DNA of 64,000 nucleotides from Luidia sarsii (lineage: Eukaryota; Echinodermata; Asteroidea; Paxillosida; Luidiidae), in NCBI GenBank assembly GCA_949987565.1, contig OX465117.1, positions 4,464,621 through 4,528,620 on the forward strand. The letters are read 5' to 3'. The position numbers and the translations under genes were made by a program. How positions within the stretch are numbered: position 1 is the stretch's first letter; each line of letters starts with the position of its first letter. The notes below the pieces were generated by a model that was not told the DNA's origin, searched no databases, and saw only the letters and a list, made by a program, of their open reading frames with translations. Of this stretch, positions 13,942 to 29,000 are shown piece after piece.

Positions 13942-14006
13942 CAAACTCTTGTGCTCCAGCATTTGAAGTGCCCTCATTGCTGTTGGCATAGTTGGTAATG
14001 TCAGGA
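13942..14006 (-). CDS. Receptor A exon 12: cytoplasmic exon with Y-A-N motif
   Basis: Acceptor GCATTTTCAG, 65 nt, donor GTAAGCC; phase 2 in, phase 1 out. Encodes PDITNYANSNEGTSNAGAQEF. The tyrosine lies in a Y-x-N context, which in known receptors can bind Grb2-type SH2 domains. The counterpart in receptor B is the 80-nt exon 50180-50259. The donor implies at least one more exon to the left, not found in the window. Confidence 0.65.
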
Positions 14007-17000
14007 CTGAAAATGCACGGGAAAAATGAGGAAAATGGTGAAATCAAACAAGGTCTAAAAAACCAAACAGAGATTTGTTTACCAAATCAAAACGTCAATG
14101 ACCATATAGTTAGAAATGTAAAAGAACTTACCCATGAAGTTCAATACTGCTGGTAGATTCTGTTAACAATAAAGAAGATGAAATAGATGTAATCAGCAGA
14201 TGTGATCAGATGATGTAATAGTCCCAAATGTGCTTCAAATATAAGTTTCTGAATAGCATATGGTATGGTGGTCTATGCACAGGAAAATTGACTGAACTGG
14301 GATTTGAACCTATGACTTTTCGCTCAATGTACCTGAGATAGATGTATGTGAATTGAAGTCAATCATGGTCCCGTTAAATTGTCTGCCCTATGTCAATTAA
14401 TTGTTTAAATCTTTTCTTTAGATTTTAACATCACTTGATTGTCAATATGTTTAACGAAGATGCTCCAAATGCTATCTCGAGTGATATAGGAAAATGTTGC
14501 AAACTGCTTACTGACTAAAATGACGGAAATGCAAATTAGGAGGGCCTGAAGATTGGATCCCAGCTGGACCTTTCCCAAAGGCCCTTCTGTCTTTGAAAAA
14601 GGCTCTTGCTAGGATCCAAACGTAAGGCCCTCCGGAAATCTCCTGCAAACTACATTCTGTAGCAGTGACTGACAAAGCACAACACTCATAGCTCATTAAA
14701 ACCACCATTACCTAGTGTCTTCAGACTCAATGAATTCTATGCATGCATCCACATTCTACTTACTGGCTCTATTCCTCTGTGCATGCAATCTCCTTAGGTT
14801 GACCACAAGGACTAAGGTGATTGTCACGAGTACAATACTACCCACCACACCCGCAATGATTGCAGTATTGCCTGATGACCCTCCAGGCTCTTCATGGGTA
14901 GAATACAAACAAAATATTTACAGTTCAGTAAACATGATGGCCATCAATTAAAATACAAAGGAGGAAGACACAAAATGCGACCAAATACATATATGATAGA
15001 AACACATGAAGAATTTCCCTAAACTGCTTGCTAACCTGAATGACTTAAAAGAAACCTGGTCTATCCAGCCCTTAGATGGTGGCAATACCAGAGGAGTCGG
15101 GTTCAAATCCTGGTCTAGTCAAAGTTTGTTCAAAAGTTCCCAGTCAGTTTTTCATTGATTTGTTGGAATGAAAATCTGATATTTGACCCCAGCATATCTT
15201 ACACTCTGCCTTTGTTAAAGGTTCAACTACAGTAGGACAACAAATGTAAGGCATTCTTACTTCAAATACATGGAACATATATGTACATGTAACAGGGAAG
15301 AATAATGTCGTGTATAGCCTACACATGTAGGTAATTTGGATTACCAGTATGTGTACATGAACAGTAAGTCAATGCATTGAACATTTCTAAAAAAAAAGGT
15401 TTTAATTTAATTTTGCTACAATATATTTTGCCTTATTAAACAGGGAACTGACATACAGTAAATGACGCTAAACTCACCTTCAGCTTGTGTTGGTGAGCTG
15501 CAAATTCTTTCAATGCAATAGATAGCCCGTACATCTGTGATCAGATCCCCTGCACGCTTCCTCCTACTTGACTGTGATTTAGCATTGCAGTCTGTACCAA
15601 GATTGACAGTGGCTTGCGTGTAGCATTCTCCACAGTTCTTATAATCAGTGTCTCCTTCATACAGCACCTCCAGCTCTATGCATCCCTGCTTGCCTTCCAA
15701 GCCTTCAATAGTCACCGTTTGCTTGTTAGAATCAAACTTGATCACAAAACCTGGAACATGTTAAATGAACTTTGCGGTCACACAATGTAGGGAATATGTC
15801 TGTGGGGAAAGAGGGGTGGTTCTCATGAGAATCTCCTGAGAGGAAGAGAGGTCAATTTAAGTATGTTTGAGCACTATCATGAAACCATTTAGATTCTATG
15901 AAGTGAATAGTAAGATTAGCGAGTGTGAGGGGGACTCTGTAGGGTTATGAACACATTTCCATGTAGATATAATAAAATGTTTGCATGGATGAGAATTCAA
16001 TGAGGGTGTGCCCTACTCGAGGTCATTAACCCTGCGTGCTCAGTGCTGAAAAGGGCTCTAACAAAATCAGGCAGCTGAATTTCCTTTGGCAAGCAATTGG
16101 GAAAGGCACTGAGCACTCAATGCTTATTACCCCAAGCAGGGCAAACCCAGGCTAAGCTAATTGAATCATACTTACAAGTAATTAAGGTTTACTTGTCTGC
16201 AAAAGGGAGCCAGCAATACAAAGTTTGAAAGTCTTAAATCAGGAACTTATGAGGGTACATTTTATAAAAATATATTTTGACATCTCCTTACCATTTTCTT
16301 TGGGTGGCTTTGCTACAAAAGTGAAACATAGGAAAGGAAAAGAATCCAATGTGAATTCATAGAATCAACAAGTGTAAGTGCTAATTGCAAAGCCATTGGA
16401 CATGGTGTTGGGAGACAAGACCAATGAGTACTGGTACTAATGTTAACATAGGCCTATACATTTATATGATTGATTTGTAGACGAACATGAACTCAAGGCC
16501 TTTATAAAAAAGGCTTTGACAAGCTTTGCCTGAAGCAAACCTGCAACCAAAGTACATGTTCTTTTACATATGAAATGCAATTGATTTCTTATCCCATATA
16601 TAACAGCCCGCATACACATTCTGTATTCCTCCAATTAGCATTGACATTAACAAGGTCAGATCACTTAGGAAGTATAAATCCTACAAGTGCATGGACTCTG
16701 CTTGTCTCTTGAAAATATTATACACTTATATGTACTTCACCCATTCCCCTTAAAAGGGCAGGTTTTATTGCTAACTATTTGGCAATGGAATATGTGATGA
16801 TGTATTGTATACGTGAACAAATATAGTCAATGTGCGTATCAACAAAATAATTTGGCTTCTTTGGAAATGATCTCATGTTCATGTCTATTTGCATATCATG
16901 TAGGATGTACAAAGTACTGTAGGCCCTACATGCACAATAAAGTGCATGTACATGTACATGTACATGTACTGTACACTGTACACTGTACATGAACACGTAC

Positions 17001-20000
17001 ATGTATGAAATGCTGTGTGTACATGTACATGTACATGTACTGTACACTGTACATGAACACGTACAGTACATGTATGAAATGCTGTGTGTACATGTACATG
17101 TGCATGTACTGTATAACTCTTGTACATACAGCAAGCACTGATGAAGTCCCAATTCAAAAGAACATGAAATACACAATGTGTTGCCTATGCTCAGACACAA
17201 AGGATCTAGGGTTAACAAAAGTGCATGAGGTTGATAACGTGGGAAAACCAGTATGGAGGGGGGGGGGGGGGGCTAGACATACTGAGATAAAGTTAGGTTT
17301 CCTGTGTGCAGTACATCGTACATGTAGATTGTCTCAAATCAATTTCATTTGCATGTATTTTTGTCAAGGATGGATATGGGTCATTTACTTAATATAGGCC
17401 CTTATACAATGTAGACCGGGGCCCATTTTCATAGAGCTAATTAAGCACCACAATAATTCAGGATGCAATGATCGAATCAGCTAGTAATTTGCCAACTGAA
17501 TCTTCAATTTTGTTTCAGGATAAAAGACGTTTTGAAAACAAGGCAAAACCATTGAGATCACATCACAATGCGGTTGGTAATCCTAGTCACACAAGGAAGA
17601 TTGTTCATGCTTTGAGGAGTCCTGAAGTGTTTGGTGTACAGACTTAACATCATGGCCTGCATTGGTGGGGAAGACATTGAAGGAAGCTCCCCCTCATGAC
17701 ATGAGTGTACGCATAGCACAGTTTTCAGGTCTCCGTATTACCATAAGGAAAACAATGAAAGAAAACATCTATCAAAGCCAATATGATACTCAAGTACAGA
17801 GGCCTGTGGATGGGTCCCCTTTGGAGAAAGGTCCTGCTAGGATCCAAACATCACCCAGGCCCTTGATAACTTTTGAAATGTGTACTTTGGTCATTTAAGA
17901 CATTGGGCAGCATGCAACATATGTCTGTTGTTTTAAGTACAACTGTACAAGCTTGTTTAAAATGGCACTCCCTGGGTGCCTTGCAAAACATAGCCTATAT
18001 GAAATAAATAGAAGATGGTCAGATTGGAACAGGCTGTTTAAGTCCAAAGGGATAATAAAACTCCACCACAAGACTGACGTTAATTCCAAGTATATTTTTT
18101 GATTGAGAGAAGCCGATTGCTTGAAACTGAAATCAAATAATTTGTTCAAAATAGTCCATAGTTTAGGGAAACACGATCTTTTAGAGTGAGGAAAGGTTAC
18201 GCTCCAGGAAATGCTGATCATACAAATACAGCCAAGAGCAGTTGTGAAATTCTGCAATGTAAATAGCATTGGCATCTCATGACTGGTGAGTGACAACAAA
18301 AGGCATTCAGTGTTTGTAAATACAAAGTTATTTCCTTGCTACCCCATGCTACATGTAAGTGAATGATGTTTGAAGTTTGTATGTTCATAATGTACTGTAC
18401 ATGTATAACAAGGGATCATTGGTACATGACAGTACGTACATACTCAGAGATATTTGGGGAGATTTTGAGTTAAAACTAATGGGCCTACATACATGTACAT
18501 GTACATGCATAAAGACAGAAATCAATCACTGAATAGGAAATTGGGTCCGTCAATTTGCAACATGATTATACATGTTATAATTATGGTTTTTTTTAAGGCG
18601 ATATTTTTTTTACATAAATTATGTTTTAATATGTTTACATTCTATTTGATGTTGTGTACATACACATAATGTACATGTACTCATTTGTTTAAATGAGACA
18701 CCTCTTAATTTGTTATGTATAAAAATATTTAATGCAAACATTGTGTTTTTGAAAATGCTACATTATGTATGACTAATTTAAGAGTCATTAGATGACCAGA
18801 AACAAATAAATAACATATTTTTAATCAGCACAGCATATAGATTAAGAAAACCGCAAGAAAGCTACCATTTTGTCAAAATATGAAGACCTGACTTCATATT
18901 TAGACAAAGCAATACTATATTCAGACAACAGCAATCATTAAAGTGACGATCAACTCACAATTACAGAGATTTATGGAAACACAATTGTGAGAGATACTTA
19001 CGCAATGTTGTCACTGTTATCATTCCGTAGTTAAGATTTCTGCTGATTTTATTCTCAGCATAAATCCTGATCTCATATTCTGTGTGTCCTTCAAGGCCAG
19101 TCACTGTGTACATGTTCTCTCCTCCAGTAATGCGGTCACTAAACTCCTCTGTATCGTCTGAGTTTGTCTTCAAGTGGCTGACAATGAACCACTGGTCCTC
19201 ACCACCATCATACCCAGCTGTCCAGCTCACAGTTATAGAGTCTGAAGTCTTCTCAGTTGTTCTTACATCAGTGGGAGAGTCGGGTCGTCCTACAAACAAA
19301 AGAAAAGCAGATGATGAACAAAAATAGTCATTGACAAAAGAATCATAATATCATAGTGCTGTTGTTGGATTGAAAGACATGTGAATACATGTACATTTCT
19401 GAGTCCGCTCATAGTTATCCATGTCTATTTAGAATGTTGAGCTTCCAGGTTGATACCTGCACTTTTGCTTCCATGTGTACACATGTACCTGTCAAATGTT
19501 TACATGCAAGTTGTAAGCAAGAGAGAATTTCAAAGCAAATGTTTTTCTCCAGTGAATGGTTTCCATGTAACCTCTGAGACAAAGAGAGGAGAAATCGTAC
19601 TTGTTCCTGTGAGGTTGATCTTCAGGATGTCTTCATCTGCAATACCATTGGAGGCTTTGCAGGTGTACTGTCCATAGTCTCTTTGAGAATACACTGCATG
19701 GATGGTCAAATTCCCAGTGACTGTATATCCGAACACATTATCTCCACTGGTTACCACATTCATAATTGTGTACTTGCTGCTACCACTGGTTACTAAAGTG
19801 TTGTTAGGAGTATACCAGGTGATGTTTGGTGCAGGATGTCCCTGTGCAATACACGTCAGGGTTTCATCCTCACCATCCTTAGCTCCTGCCTCGATGTCTG
19901 CCTTGTTTAAAATAGTTGATTTATCTGAAGAAAAAAAAGGAAAATGTTTGAACTGAGACTCAAATATTACTCAAATAGGTTAGCTTGTAAATTTAAGACA

Positions 20001-23000
20001 AACTACTCTTGCTCATTTTAAGTGTTCTTGTTTTATTCTCAAACAAGTACAGGGCCTAATGTGTCAATCAAAGCAGGACCTTTCTCAAAGGCTGTTTTTT
20101 TTCTTTACAGCAACAATTTAAAGAACAGATCCAGCAAGAATTGCATGATTGCAAATGCAGCTTTCACACTAAAGTTGGAATATTGTGATGGGGCGGAGTT
20201 ACAACTGTGCTTGTTTCAATTCAATGTCAGGTTTTTTTCAATGAAATATTTTAAACTTTACAGCTCCTATTGAATACAGCTGAATGATGAGCGACATTTA
20301 CAAGCAAAGGAAAAGACAGTTGAAAGGACCCAGGTAATGAAACCATTTTGCCACACAAATCGGTATGCAGTTTCTACCATGTTTCTATCACATGAACAGC
20401 TGTGAACAGCTTCAAATTTCTAACCTGTCTAAAGACAATCTGAAAGTTGTTGGAATCTTGACTTCTGTGGAATTCCGAATGGCTATATAGGTTGTAAAAT
20501 ACATTCCGTGAATAATTTCCTCAAACATGTCACAGCTTAAAAAGCCTAAAAATATCCATTTGTAATGATTATAAACTTACAGTGCACAACAACAGTGACG
20601 AATGATCTTACTGTTAGGATCGGGTATCCCATTGTTTGATTTACATCTGTAGTCTCCAGCTTGCTCCCTGTTTATGTTTTTTAGGGTCAGTGTACTATTG
20701 TACTATGTATTCACCATAGTGTTAGGTACATCACTAGCATCTTAAAAGTGTAGACAAGGACAGTGATGCCAGTGAAAATCTACAGCTTGGTTTTGAAATA
20801 TGACCTAATATAATAAGCACACATAAACAGTTCCTATACTAGTGCCAGAAAAATCTCCAGTGCATTCTTATTATTTGTATGGGGACAATGCAGAATATCC
20901 CTCATAAAATATTAAGTCACATTAATGGTGAGAGTTTGGATGATGTGAATGAAATGCATACATTGGACATTGAGGGGATCTGAAGAGCCTTCTGGTTCTG
21001 GTCCAGTCCAGGAATCTCTCTGTGCAGCACACTTGATGGTGTTCCCATTGTCCTGCCTCGTTGGTGTGTAGTCCAAGGTACTTGTGAAGCTGTTGCGTTG
21101 ACCTGAGGCTGTAGATAGTGTGGTTGTGGAGCCAGGTAAAGGTGCACTAGCATTACCATTGGACCAAACTAACATCCAGTCCTCAGGATATCCCAAGTCT
21201 GCTGTACATGTCAGGCTGGTAGACACACCTTCAGTCATGGGTGAGACTGACGTGATCAAAGGTGTATCGGGAGGACCTAGAGAGGAAAAAAAACATTTAG
21301 TGCACAAACCACCTCTTAAAGCCCCTACACAACATTGGACGAGGTCAAAGAATAGCATCCATACGTTGTATTATTCAACATATGCATGAAGTAGCACACC
21401 TGTGAAAATTTCAGCTCAATCTGCCAACCGAGTCTTGAGAAAATCGTGATAACCACTTCATTTGTTTCGCGAAAAAGCAGCATTAAACACTGTACTGTTT
21501 AGATCTCGGTGAGACAAACTATTTTTCTTACTCGTTTCTCCAAAAAACCAACATTTTAGGCAGAAATATTTCAGTTAGAGGTTTCTACTATAACTATCTT
21601 TAAACTGTATAAGTTTCATTTAAATCTGTGAACATTTTCTGTTTTTCGATCTTACCAATGTTGTGTAGGGGCTTTAAGACAACGCGAAAACATGTGTACA
21701 AAATATAATGGTAGGTGGTTAATGTTTTTTGTTTACAATCACATTCGGAATTACCAGTTGGTGAGGTACAGACATTGTAAATGTAGTATGTTCAGTTCAG
21801 TGAGTGGACAGGGTGGACCTGTCACATTACAGTAATTAATGAACCATGAGTCTGTATTGCAACACACAGACAAAGACCAGTCCTATGAGTGGATTTCACC
21901 AAGCCTCAAGATGCATTGTAACTCAACTTATGATGGATAACCTATCAGAAGTTACGATAGAAAGTATAATGTGCATCCGTCATTGTCTTGCAATTCATCG
22001 CAATTTATGATTAATAACCCATTATCATCCATCACTTTGTTTCTTTGCACCTCTAATCGCCTAGGGATTGGTTGTAAGTTACGATGAGTTTGATGAAATT
22101 GACCACTGAGTCTGAAATCCCTCCCCTCTATCCCACACCACACAAACATTCAGGATTCGTCAGAATAGACACAAGGGCAGTAATTTACATGTACATGTAC
22201 ATGTGCATACATGTTGCCCATTGCCTTTATTCAACCATGTGTCAACTGGCCTTAACCCCTACATAGGCCTACATATGTGGCTACTTCTGTCTTGTCCTTT
22301 CTTACTGCTTAGGACCAGAAATGTTTCATGAAAATTCGCTCAGAGTGAGAGAAGTATTTTAAATCAGCTCTGCATTTAGCTTTCATGCCTTGGTAGTAAG
22401 AAGCATTCCATGGGAATTGAGAATTATTAACATAAACACTTATTTACATAATTATTAACATAAGTACCAGTACACATGTATGCTTCCTTTTGTTCCTTGG
22501 GAAGATTGATGTTTATTTTTTGCACAAAATCACAGAAGAAATGAAGTAGCCTTACCTCTTAATTTCCAAGCACTGATTGCCATTACACACATGTACATGT
22601 TTTAATTATGTTGTTGTTCGTTACATTTTTTTTACCTATGACATCTTACCTATGACATCAATGGTGGTCTTGTCTTTTGGGTTTGGCTGAGTTGACTCGT
22701 CAGTGCTTGCTACACATTTCACCTCTTGCTTGTGATGGATTCTGGCTGCAGTGAATGTCCAGGAGCCTAATGTGTCATACAATCCATTATTTAGAGATGA
22801 GGTTGGGCCTGCAACACCAGTAGAAGGCATTGCATTGGATACCAACCATTGGATAGATGTAGCTGGTCTGGTACCCTGTACTGAACATTGCAAGGTATAT
22901 TGCGTTCCTTGGTCAAGAGTCAGTGAACCTCCTACTTCACTACCAAATTGCAACAGCTGCACCTCCTTGGGCGGAACTGAACAAAGAAACAAAGAAACAA

Positions 23001-26000
23001 ATTAAGTTCCCTCACATACAGGGTTGGATTAAACCAATTAAACATTTAGCTTCACAAGTAAATATTGCATTTGACACTCAGTAACAACTTTATTTTCATT
23101 TGCTGTGCATGGAGTGTGCATAATATTGTATTAACTTAACCATTTGTAACACTGTCTAACCCCTCGACAATACTGTTGATTAATTCCAAGTTGCATGTGA
23201 AGATTTTGTACATGCGTATGATAGTATGTACATGTACAGTACATCATGCGTGCATAATTATGTGTAGATAAAAGTACCACACCTTTAATCTGAAGAGTAA
23301 CTGTGATGTTAATCTCAGGTTGTGTGGATCCATCTTGCCTGTTGGTAGCACCACATGTCAGCTGGGATGTAGCTGGGTTCTCAGCAATGCTGACAGTTAT
23401 CACATTGGAGCTATCTACTGTGCCATCAGTATTGGTAGAGGAGGTTGTAGTACCAAGTGGCTGGTCTGGAGTGATGCTTGATGGAAGGGTCCAGGTAAAG
23501 GTGATTTGTGGGTAGACACCAGGCGTGTTACAGGTGAACTGCCTACCATCACCTGCTACCACTGAGATGGAGCCTTCATCGTTGTATGTCACACCATTGT
23601 AGTCAAGGGTTATGGTACTAGGGGGCACTGACAGTAAACAAAAGACCAAAACAACTTGTCAAGTTACACGATAATTAACCGGTTTTCAGAAACTGCCTAG
23701 TACATGTACACTGTACACAGTACACCTGCACATTCATCTTATAAATAATAATAAAAATGTATACATTGTATAGCGCCTTATATTAATTAGTGTACCAATA
23801 GAATCCCTTGGTCACCGACTCACCGTAGTGATGCTGTCCGGCAATTAGCCTTGAGAAAATATGGATGAAGCGTCCTCGGACTATTCAACCACATGGTCTC
23901 AACATCCAGGAGGGTAATGACTAACACCAAGCAGCTTTTGATAATCCTTTATTTGTGTTCACTTGTCGACAATTCTCTATTTGATCTTTCCCCCTCTTCT
24001 CACTAATCCCTACCCTACTCCTTGCCCTTCCCTTTGATCTCACCCTACCAGCTCTTTGTCCTTTGTTTCTCATGTGTCCTATTCACTCTCTTCCCCTTCC
24101 TACTAGTACATGTATATAAATCTGTTTTGTCTATGTCACTCTGCCTTTGAGAAAGGTCCTGCTAGGATCGAAATGCCAGGCCCACTAAATTTTGAGATGA
24201 TCAGCCTTATACACAATGCGCTGTACACGAATTGAAAGTAATACACATACATGTAGGCCTAAGATTCGTTTAAAAAAAATAGTTAAACCTGATAGCATTT
24301 AAAATATTTACAAACATTAAAATAGGAAAAAGGGCATGATCCCAGTGAATAGGCCTACAATGGTGTATGAGTTATTTCCAAATTATACCAGTTTCGTGAA
24401 AACCTTGTGGAGACATGCATGTACACCTTAAGATTTTTCGTGTTTATTCACTATATTGGACTATATACCGGTGCACGTACAGTACATGTATACAATACTA
24501 TACATGTATAGGTCTCCACAAGGCACTAGTTTCGCGCCCATGTATGTACCTGATGCTAAGTGCAAAATTGAAACCCAACTAACTTGTATGTTTTTTTAAT
24601 AGGAATTTGAAATTTGACCCTTAAAAGCGGTGGCACGTGATGACGTCATGACTGACGTCCAGGGTACGAAACATAAATTGAGCAATGGCTCTGATGCATT
24701 TGCCAAGTTTGATAAAAATCTTATCCAAGTGTGTTCAATGGCCAAAGTGGCTCTTAATAAAACCTGTACAAAGTCTATGAGAGTTTTCCAATAAGAAATA
24801 TAAGAAAAATCAAAATCAGAAGAACAACAAGCCTTCTAACTCACATCGCACTATGAAAACAACTCCGTATAACGATCTCAGACTTCGTATCTTACAGTTG
24901 GTTTCCTGCTCTTGTCCGTCACTGAAAATGTGGAAATTTAAGGCTTTTCCAGTAGGCCAAACTCGTGTTATTCAAAAAGTTGCTCTTTTGGGGTCTATTT
25001 TCCTAGGTACAAAATTGGCAGTTGCTTCGAAGCTCCAGTTTTCTTTATTGTTGGTCATAACAAAAATCTGAGTGTACCATAATTAATAAACCCCAACATC
25101 CGTAGAAAAAAAATATATCACGCAACTTGAGGCAGTCCGTTCAGGGTAAAAACTATGGAGCCTCCTATAGGGCGTCTCGCTTATATATTTTTTTAAATTT
25201 ATTTTTTATTATTATTTAAAGACAAAAAGTAACATGGCCCGATAGGCTTTTTTTTAAATGAAAAAAATAAAAGGGCAGCTAGAGAAAGTACCAAGAAGGA
25301 GGAAATGTGTCTCTGGAGTGACATTGGGAAAGGTCATAACTGAAAAAGCAGCGAGAAAGAGGATTGTGGTTTTTTTTTAAACGTCACAAAAGAAGACATC
25401 AACCAGACCAATACGTTTTAAGCATAAAATATGAATGATTTGAGGAAAGTGTTAAAAGCAGTGTGGAAAAACAAAAACAAAGATGAACACAAAAAAACAT
25501 ACAGGGAAGAATTTTACAGTGCCACACAGCATTTTGAGTTATTTTAAGAATTTATTTTGCGTTTGGCTGTACTGGGACACCTTACTAAACACCACTGACG
25601 AAAATAGGTGACGATGCTTACTGCGCGGTGCGCCGCGGACGTCAACAAAACCGGGTAATCTTACGGAAGTGACAGGCTTGATCAACCTTCTCTATGATTA
25701 TTCTAATAGTCTGTGGTGTGGAGAAAGTGACTGGGACCTCTTTTAGTGTGAAACTTTCGTCCACATTGTTCAGTTTAAAGAAAAGTCCTTATATCGTCGA
25801 AAACCGGTTATTGGAGGATACTTGTAAGTTGTACTAGTTGTAGCACAGGCTGCTTGGCCGGACATCTCAATCCAGCCTGAAACATGCACTGAATTATCAC
25901 TGTGCGCTCGCATGGGATGATGTCATAATACCTTATTTGGTAATGCGGACAGTTGAGTCCGCCACACCGGTATAACATGTATTATGTATCCTCCAGTAAC

Positions 26001-29000
26001 CGGTTTTCGACGATATAAGGACTTTTCTTCAAACTGAACAATGTGGACGAAAGTATCACACTAAAATAGGTCTCAGTCACTTTCTCCACACCACAGACTA
26101 TTAGAATAATCATAGAGAATGTTGTTCAAGCCTGTCACTTCCGTAAGATTACCCGGTTTTGTTGACGTCCGCGGCGCACCGCGCAGTAAGCATCGTCACC
26201 TATTTTCGTCGGTGGTGTTTAGTAAGGTGTCCCAGTGCAGCCAAACGCAAAATAAATTCTTAAAATAACTCAAAATGCTGTGTGGAACTGTAAAATTCTT
26301 CCCTGTATGTTTTTTTGTGTTCATCTTTGTTCTTTTTTGTCTGCTTCTGCTTCTAACACTTTCCTCAAATCATTCATAATTTATGCTAAAAACGTATTGG
26401 TCTGATTGATGTCTTCTTTTGTGACGTATAAAAAAACTCCACAATCCTTTTTCTCACTGCTTCTTCAGTTATGACCTTTCCCAATGTCACTCCAGAGACA
26501 CATTTCCTCCTTCTTGGTACTTTATCTAGCTGCCCTTTTATTTTTTTCATTTTTTTTTATAAAAGCCTATTGGGCCATGTTACTTTTTGTCATTAAATAA
26601 TAATAAAAAAATATAAACAAAACTATATAAGCGAGACGCCCTATAGGAGCCTCCATAGTTTTTACCCAGAACGGACTGCCTCAAGTTGCGTGATATATTT
26701 TTTTTCTACGAATGTTGGGGTTTATTATGGTACACTCAGATTTTTTTTAGGACCAACAATAAAGAAAACTTGAGCTTCGAAGCAACTGCCAATTTTGTAC
26801 CTACGAAAATAGACCCCAAAAGAGCAGCTTTTTGAATCACACGAGTTTGGCCTACCGGAAAAGCCTTAATTTTCCACATTTTCGGTGACGGACAAGAGCA
26901 GGAAACCAACTGTAAGATACGAAGTCTGAGATCGTTATAGGGAGTTGTTTTCATCGTGCGATGTGAGTTAGAAGGCTAAGCGTCGAAAACGTGTACCGTC
27001 GAAAACGGGGGTTCCCGCGATATATATCAGGCTAGCCACCAAAGACTCACTGCCTTGATTAACACCACAACTACAGATATAACTGAGTACTAATAGGCTA
27101 GATACTGGTATATACCACACTACACTATGTTAAATGTTCACACTTACCAAGGACGCGTACAGTCAATGTAGCCTGACTGTTTTCTGTTTGTGAGACAGGG
27201 TTTTTTGTATAGATTACACATACGTAATCACCACTGTCATTCTGTGCTACACTCTGAATGGTAAGATCGCATCCTGTACTGATGTCAATGCTTGATATGA
27301 CGTATTGAGGGTCATCATACTCCCCATGGTATTCAACACTGTCTGCATTCTCATGATCAAGGTAACCGATGGGATCTGATCCCTTCTTCCAAAATACCCC
27401 CCTCAGGGTACATGTGTAGCCATCATCGTTAGGACATGGAGGTATCCAGGTATAGCGACATGTCAACACTTTCATGGATCCTTCAAAACCTTCACCAGCT
27501 TCAACGGTCACTGTGACCACAAGTTCTTCACTACAAACTGAATAGAAATGTGAAATGGTGGCATTAGTGTTATTGTCATCAACATAAACAGTACTGTTAG
27601 CACAAAATGGATACAAATACAATGTACCGGTACGTATATACTGCATAGAAATATATATACGTAGTACTTTTCAACAATTTTGAAATTGTGAGGGCGATAA
27701 AAACAAAAGGAATATAGGCCCTATGCACTGAACCCTGCTGAATACATCTGAAACTACATGGACACATTCATGTAATTAGACATCAAAAGCTCAAAATTAA
27801 AGTGACTTGTTATAAGAGTCGGTTCGGTCGGTCACACCGGTTCCCGACCATCCCGATCGGGACCCTGTTCCGGTTTTCCAAAACCTGTGTACTGATAAAA
27901 TAATAAAACACATACGAAAATATGGTGAGGTCGGTTGGGCCATTTTTGCTGAATTGGGTAGTATATAATTGATAGCGGTGTGCATCAAAGCTGTTGCTGG
28001 TTTTCCCATAGTAGTTACAAATAATCAAAGTCAATCCAAAGAAAAAATAAAGCATCGAAAAGTATGTTAAAGTCAAGGTTTTCAAAAGTCCCTCCATCAT
28101 ATTAAATTCAACTGCTCATAAATGTTGTACGAAAGTCGAGATAACCTTTATTTCCTTTTCGTTCTCAAAATGAATTGTGCACACGGAAGGTCATGTTGGC
28201 TAGCGAGCTGCGCGCGCACTCACCCCAGCGCGGCCTACACGTGCTCCATGGTTGTATGCAGGCATCATAGAGCTCTATGACAGGCACACAGCGTTGCAGC
28301 CACAGCGCGCATTGCGCAATTTTTTTTTCTAAACGAACGAACTTTTCGATCCGACCAGGATCGGGAGCGAAACCTTCGGCATGATTGAGTTTGGTTTTGT
28401 TCCTCCATAAAGTCCATAATTGAGGCATATAAGCGTCACGACGTATGACACTCAACCACGTGGTTGGGGTATGGTTGTGCACTACACACGTATGACGCTT
28501 TGTGTATGGTTGCTGGCCTAACACACGCAACGTCGGGCACTTGGGTCCAGTTTGACCCTAACCGTAACCGTAACACTAACCGTAACGCTAACCCTAACCC
28601 AAACAACCCTAATCCTAACCCTAACCCAAACAATGCTAATCCTAACCCTAATCCTAATCCTAATCCTAACCCTAACCCTAACCACCCTAATCCTAACCCT
28701 AACCCTAACCCTAATCCTAATCCTAACCCTCACTCTATCCCTAACACTAACCCAACCCTAACTCTAACCCTAACTCTAACCGTAACCCTAACCGTAACAC
28801 CCTAACCCTAACCTACACTGGTTTACAAAACATGTCCTTGTATAGTCCCCACACAATAAACGGAGTACCAGCGATGGTGGTTGAGCGTCATATGTCGGTT
28901 CTGTTATATATCTCCCATAATTATAATAGTATTGCAACGCTGGGGCTAAGTGCGGGCGTTGAAGTTAGCTGAAAAAGAACGTCCGTCTCACGCAAGACGG

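Noticed and set aside
16775..17397. Met/Tyr/Cys-rich small proteins on both strands
   Set aside because: They are translations of the palindromic (TACATG)n microsatellite.
17895..18299. A 134-codon minus-strand open frame
   Set aside because: No recognisable domain, no splice continuity with receptor A, and it lies in A/T-rich intron sequence.
24853..26954. A 72-codon frame present twice in mirror image
   Set aside because: Both copies lie in the arms of the foldback palindrome and show no domain or start signal.
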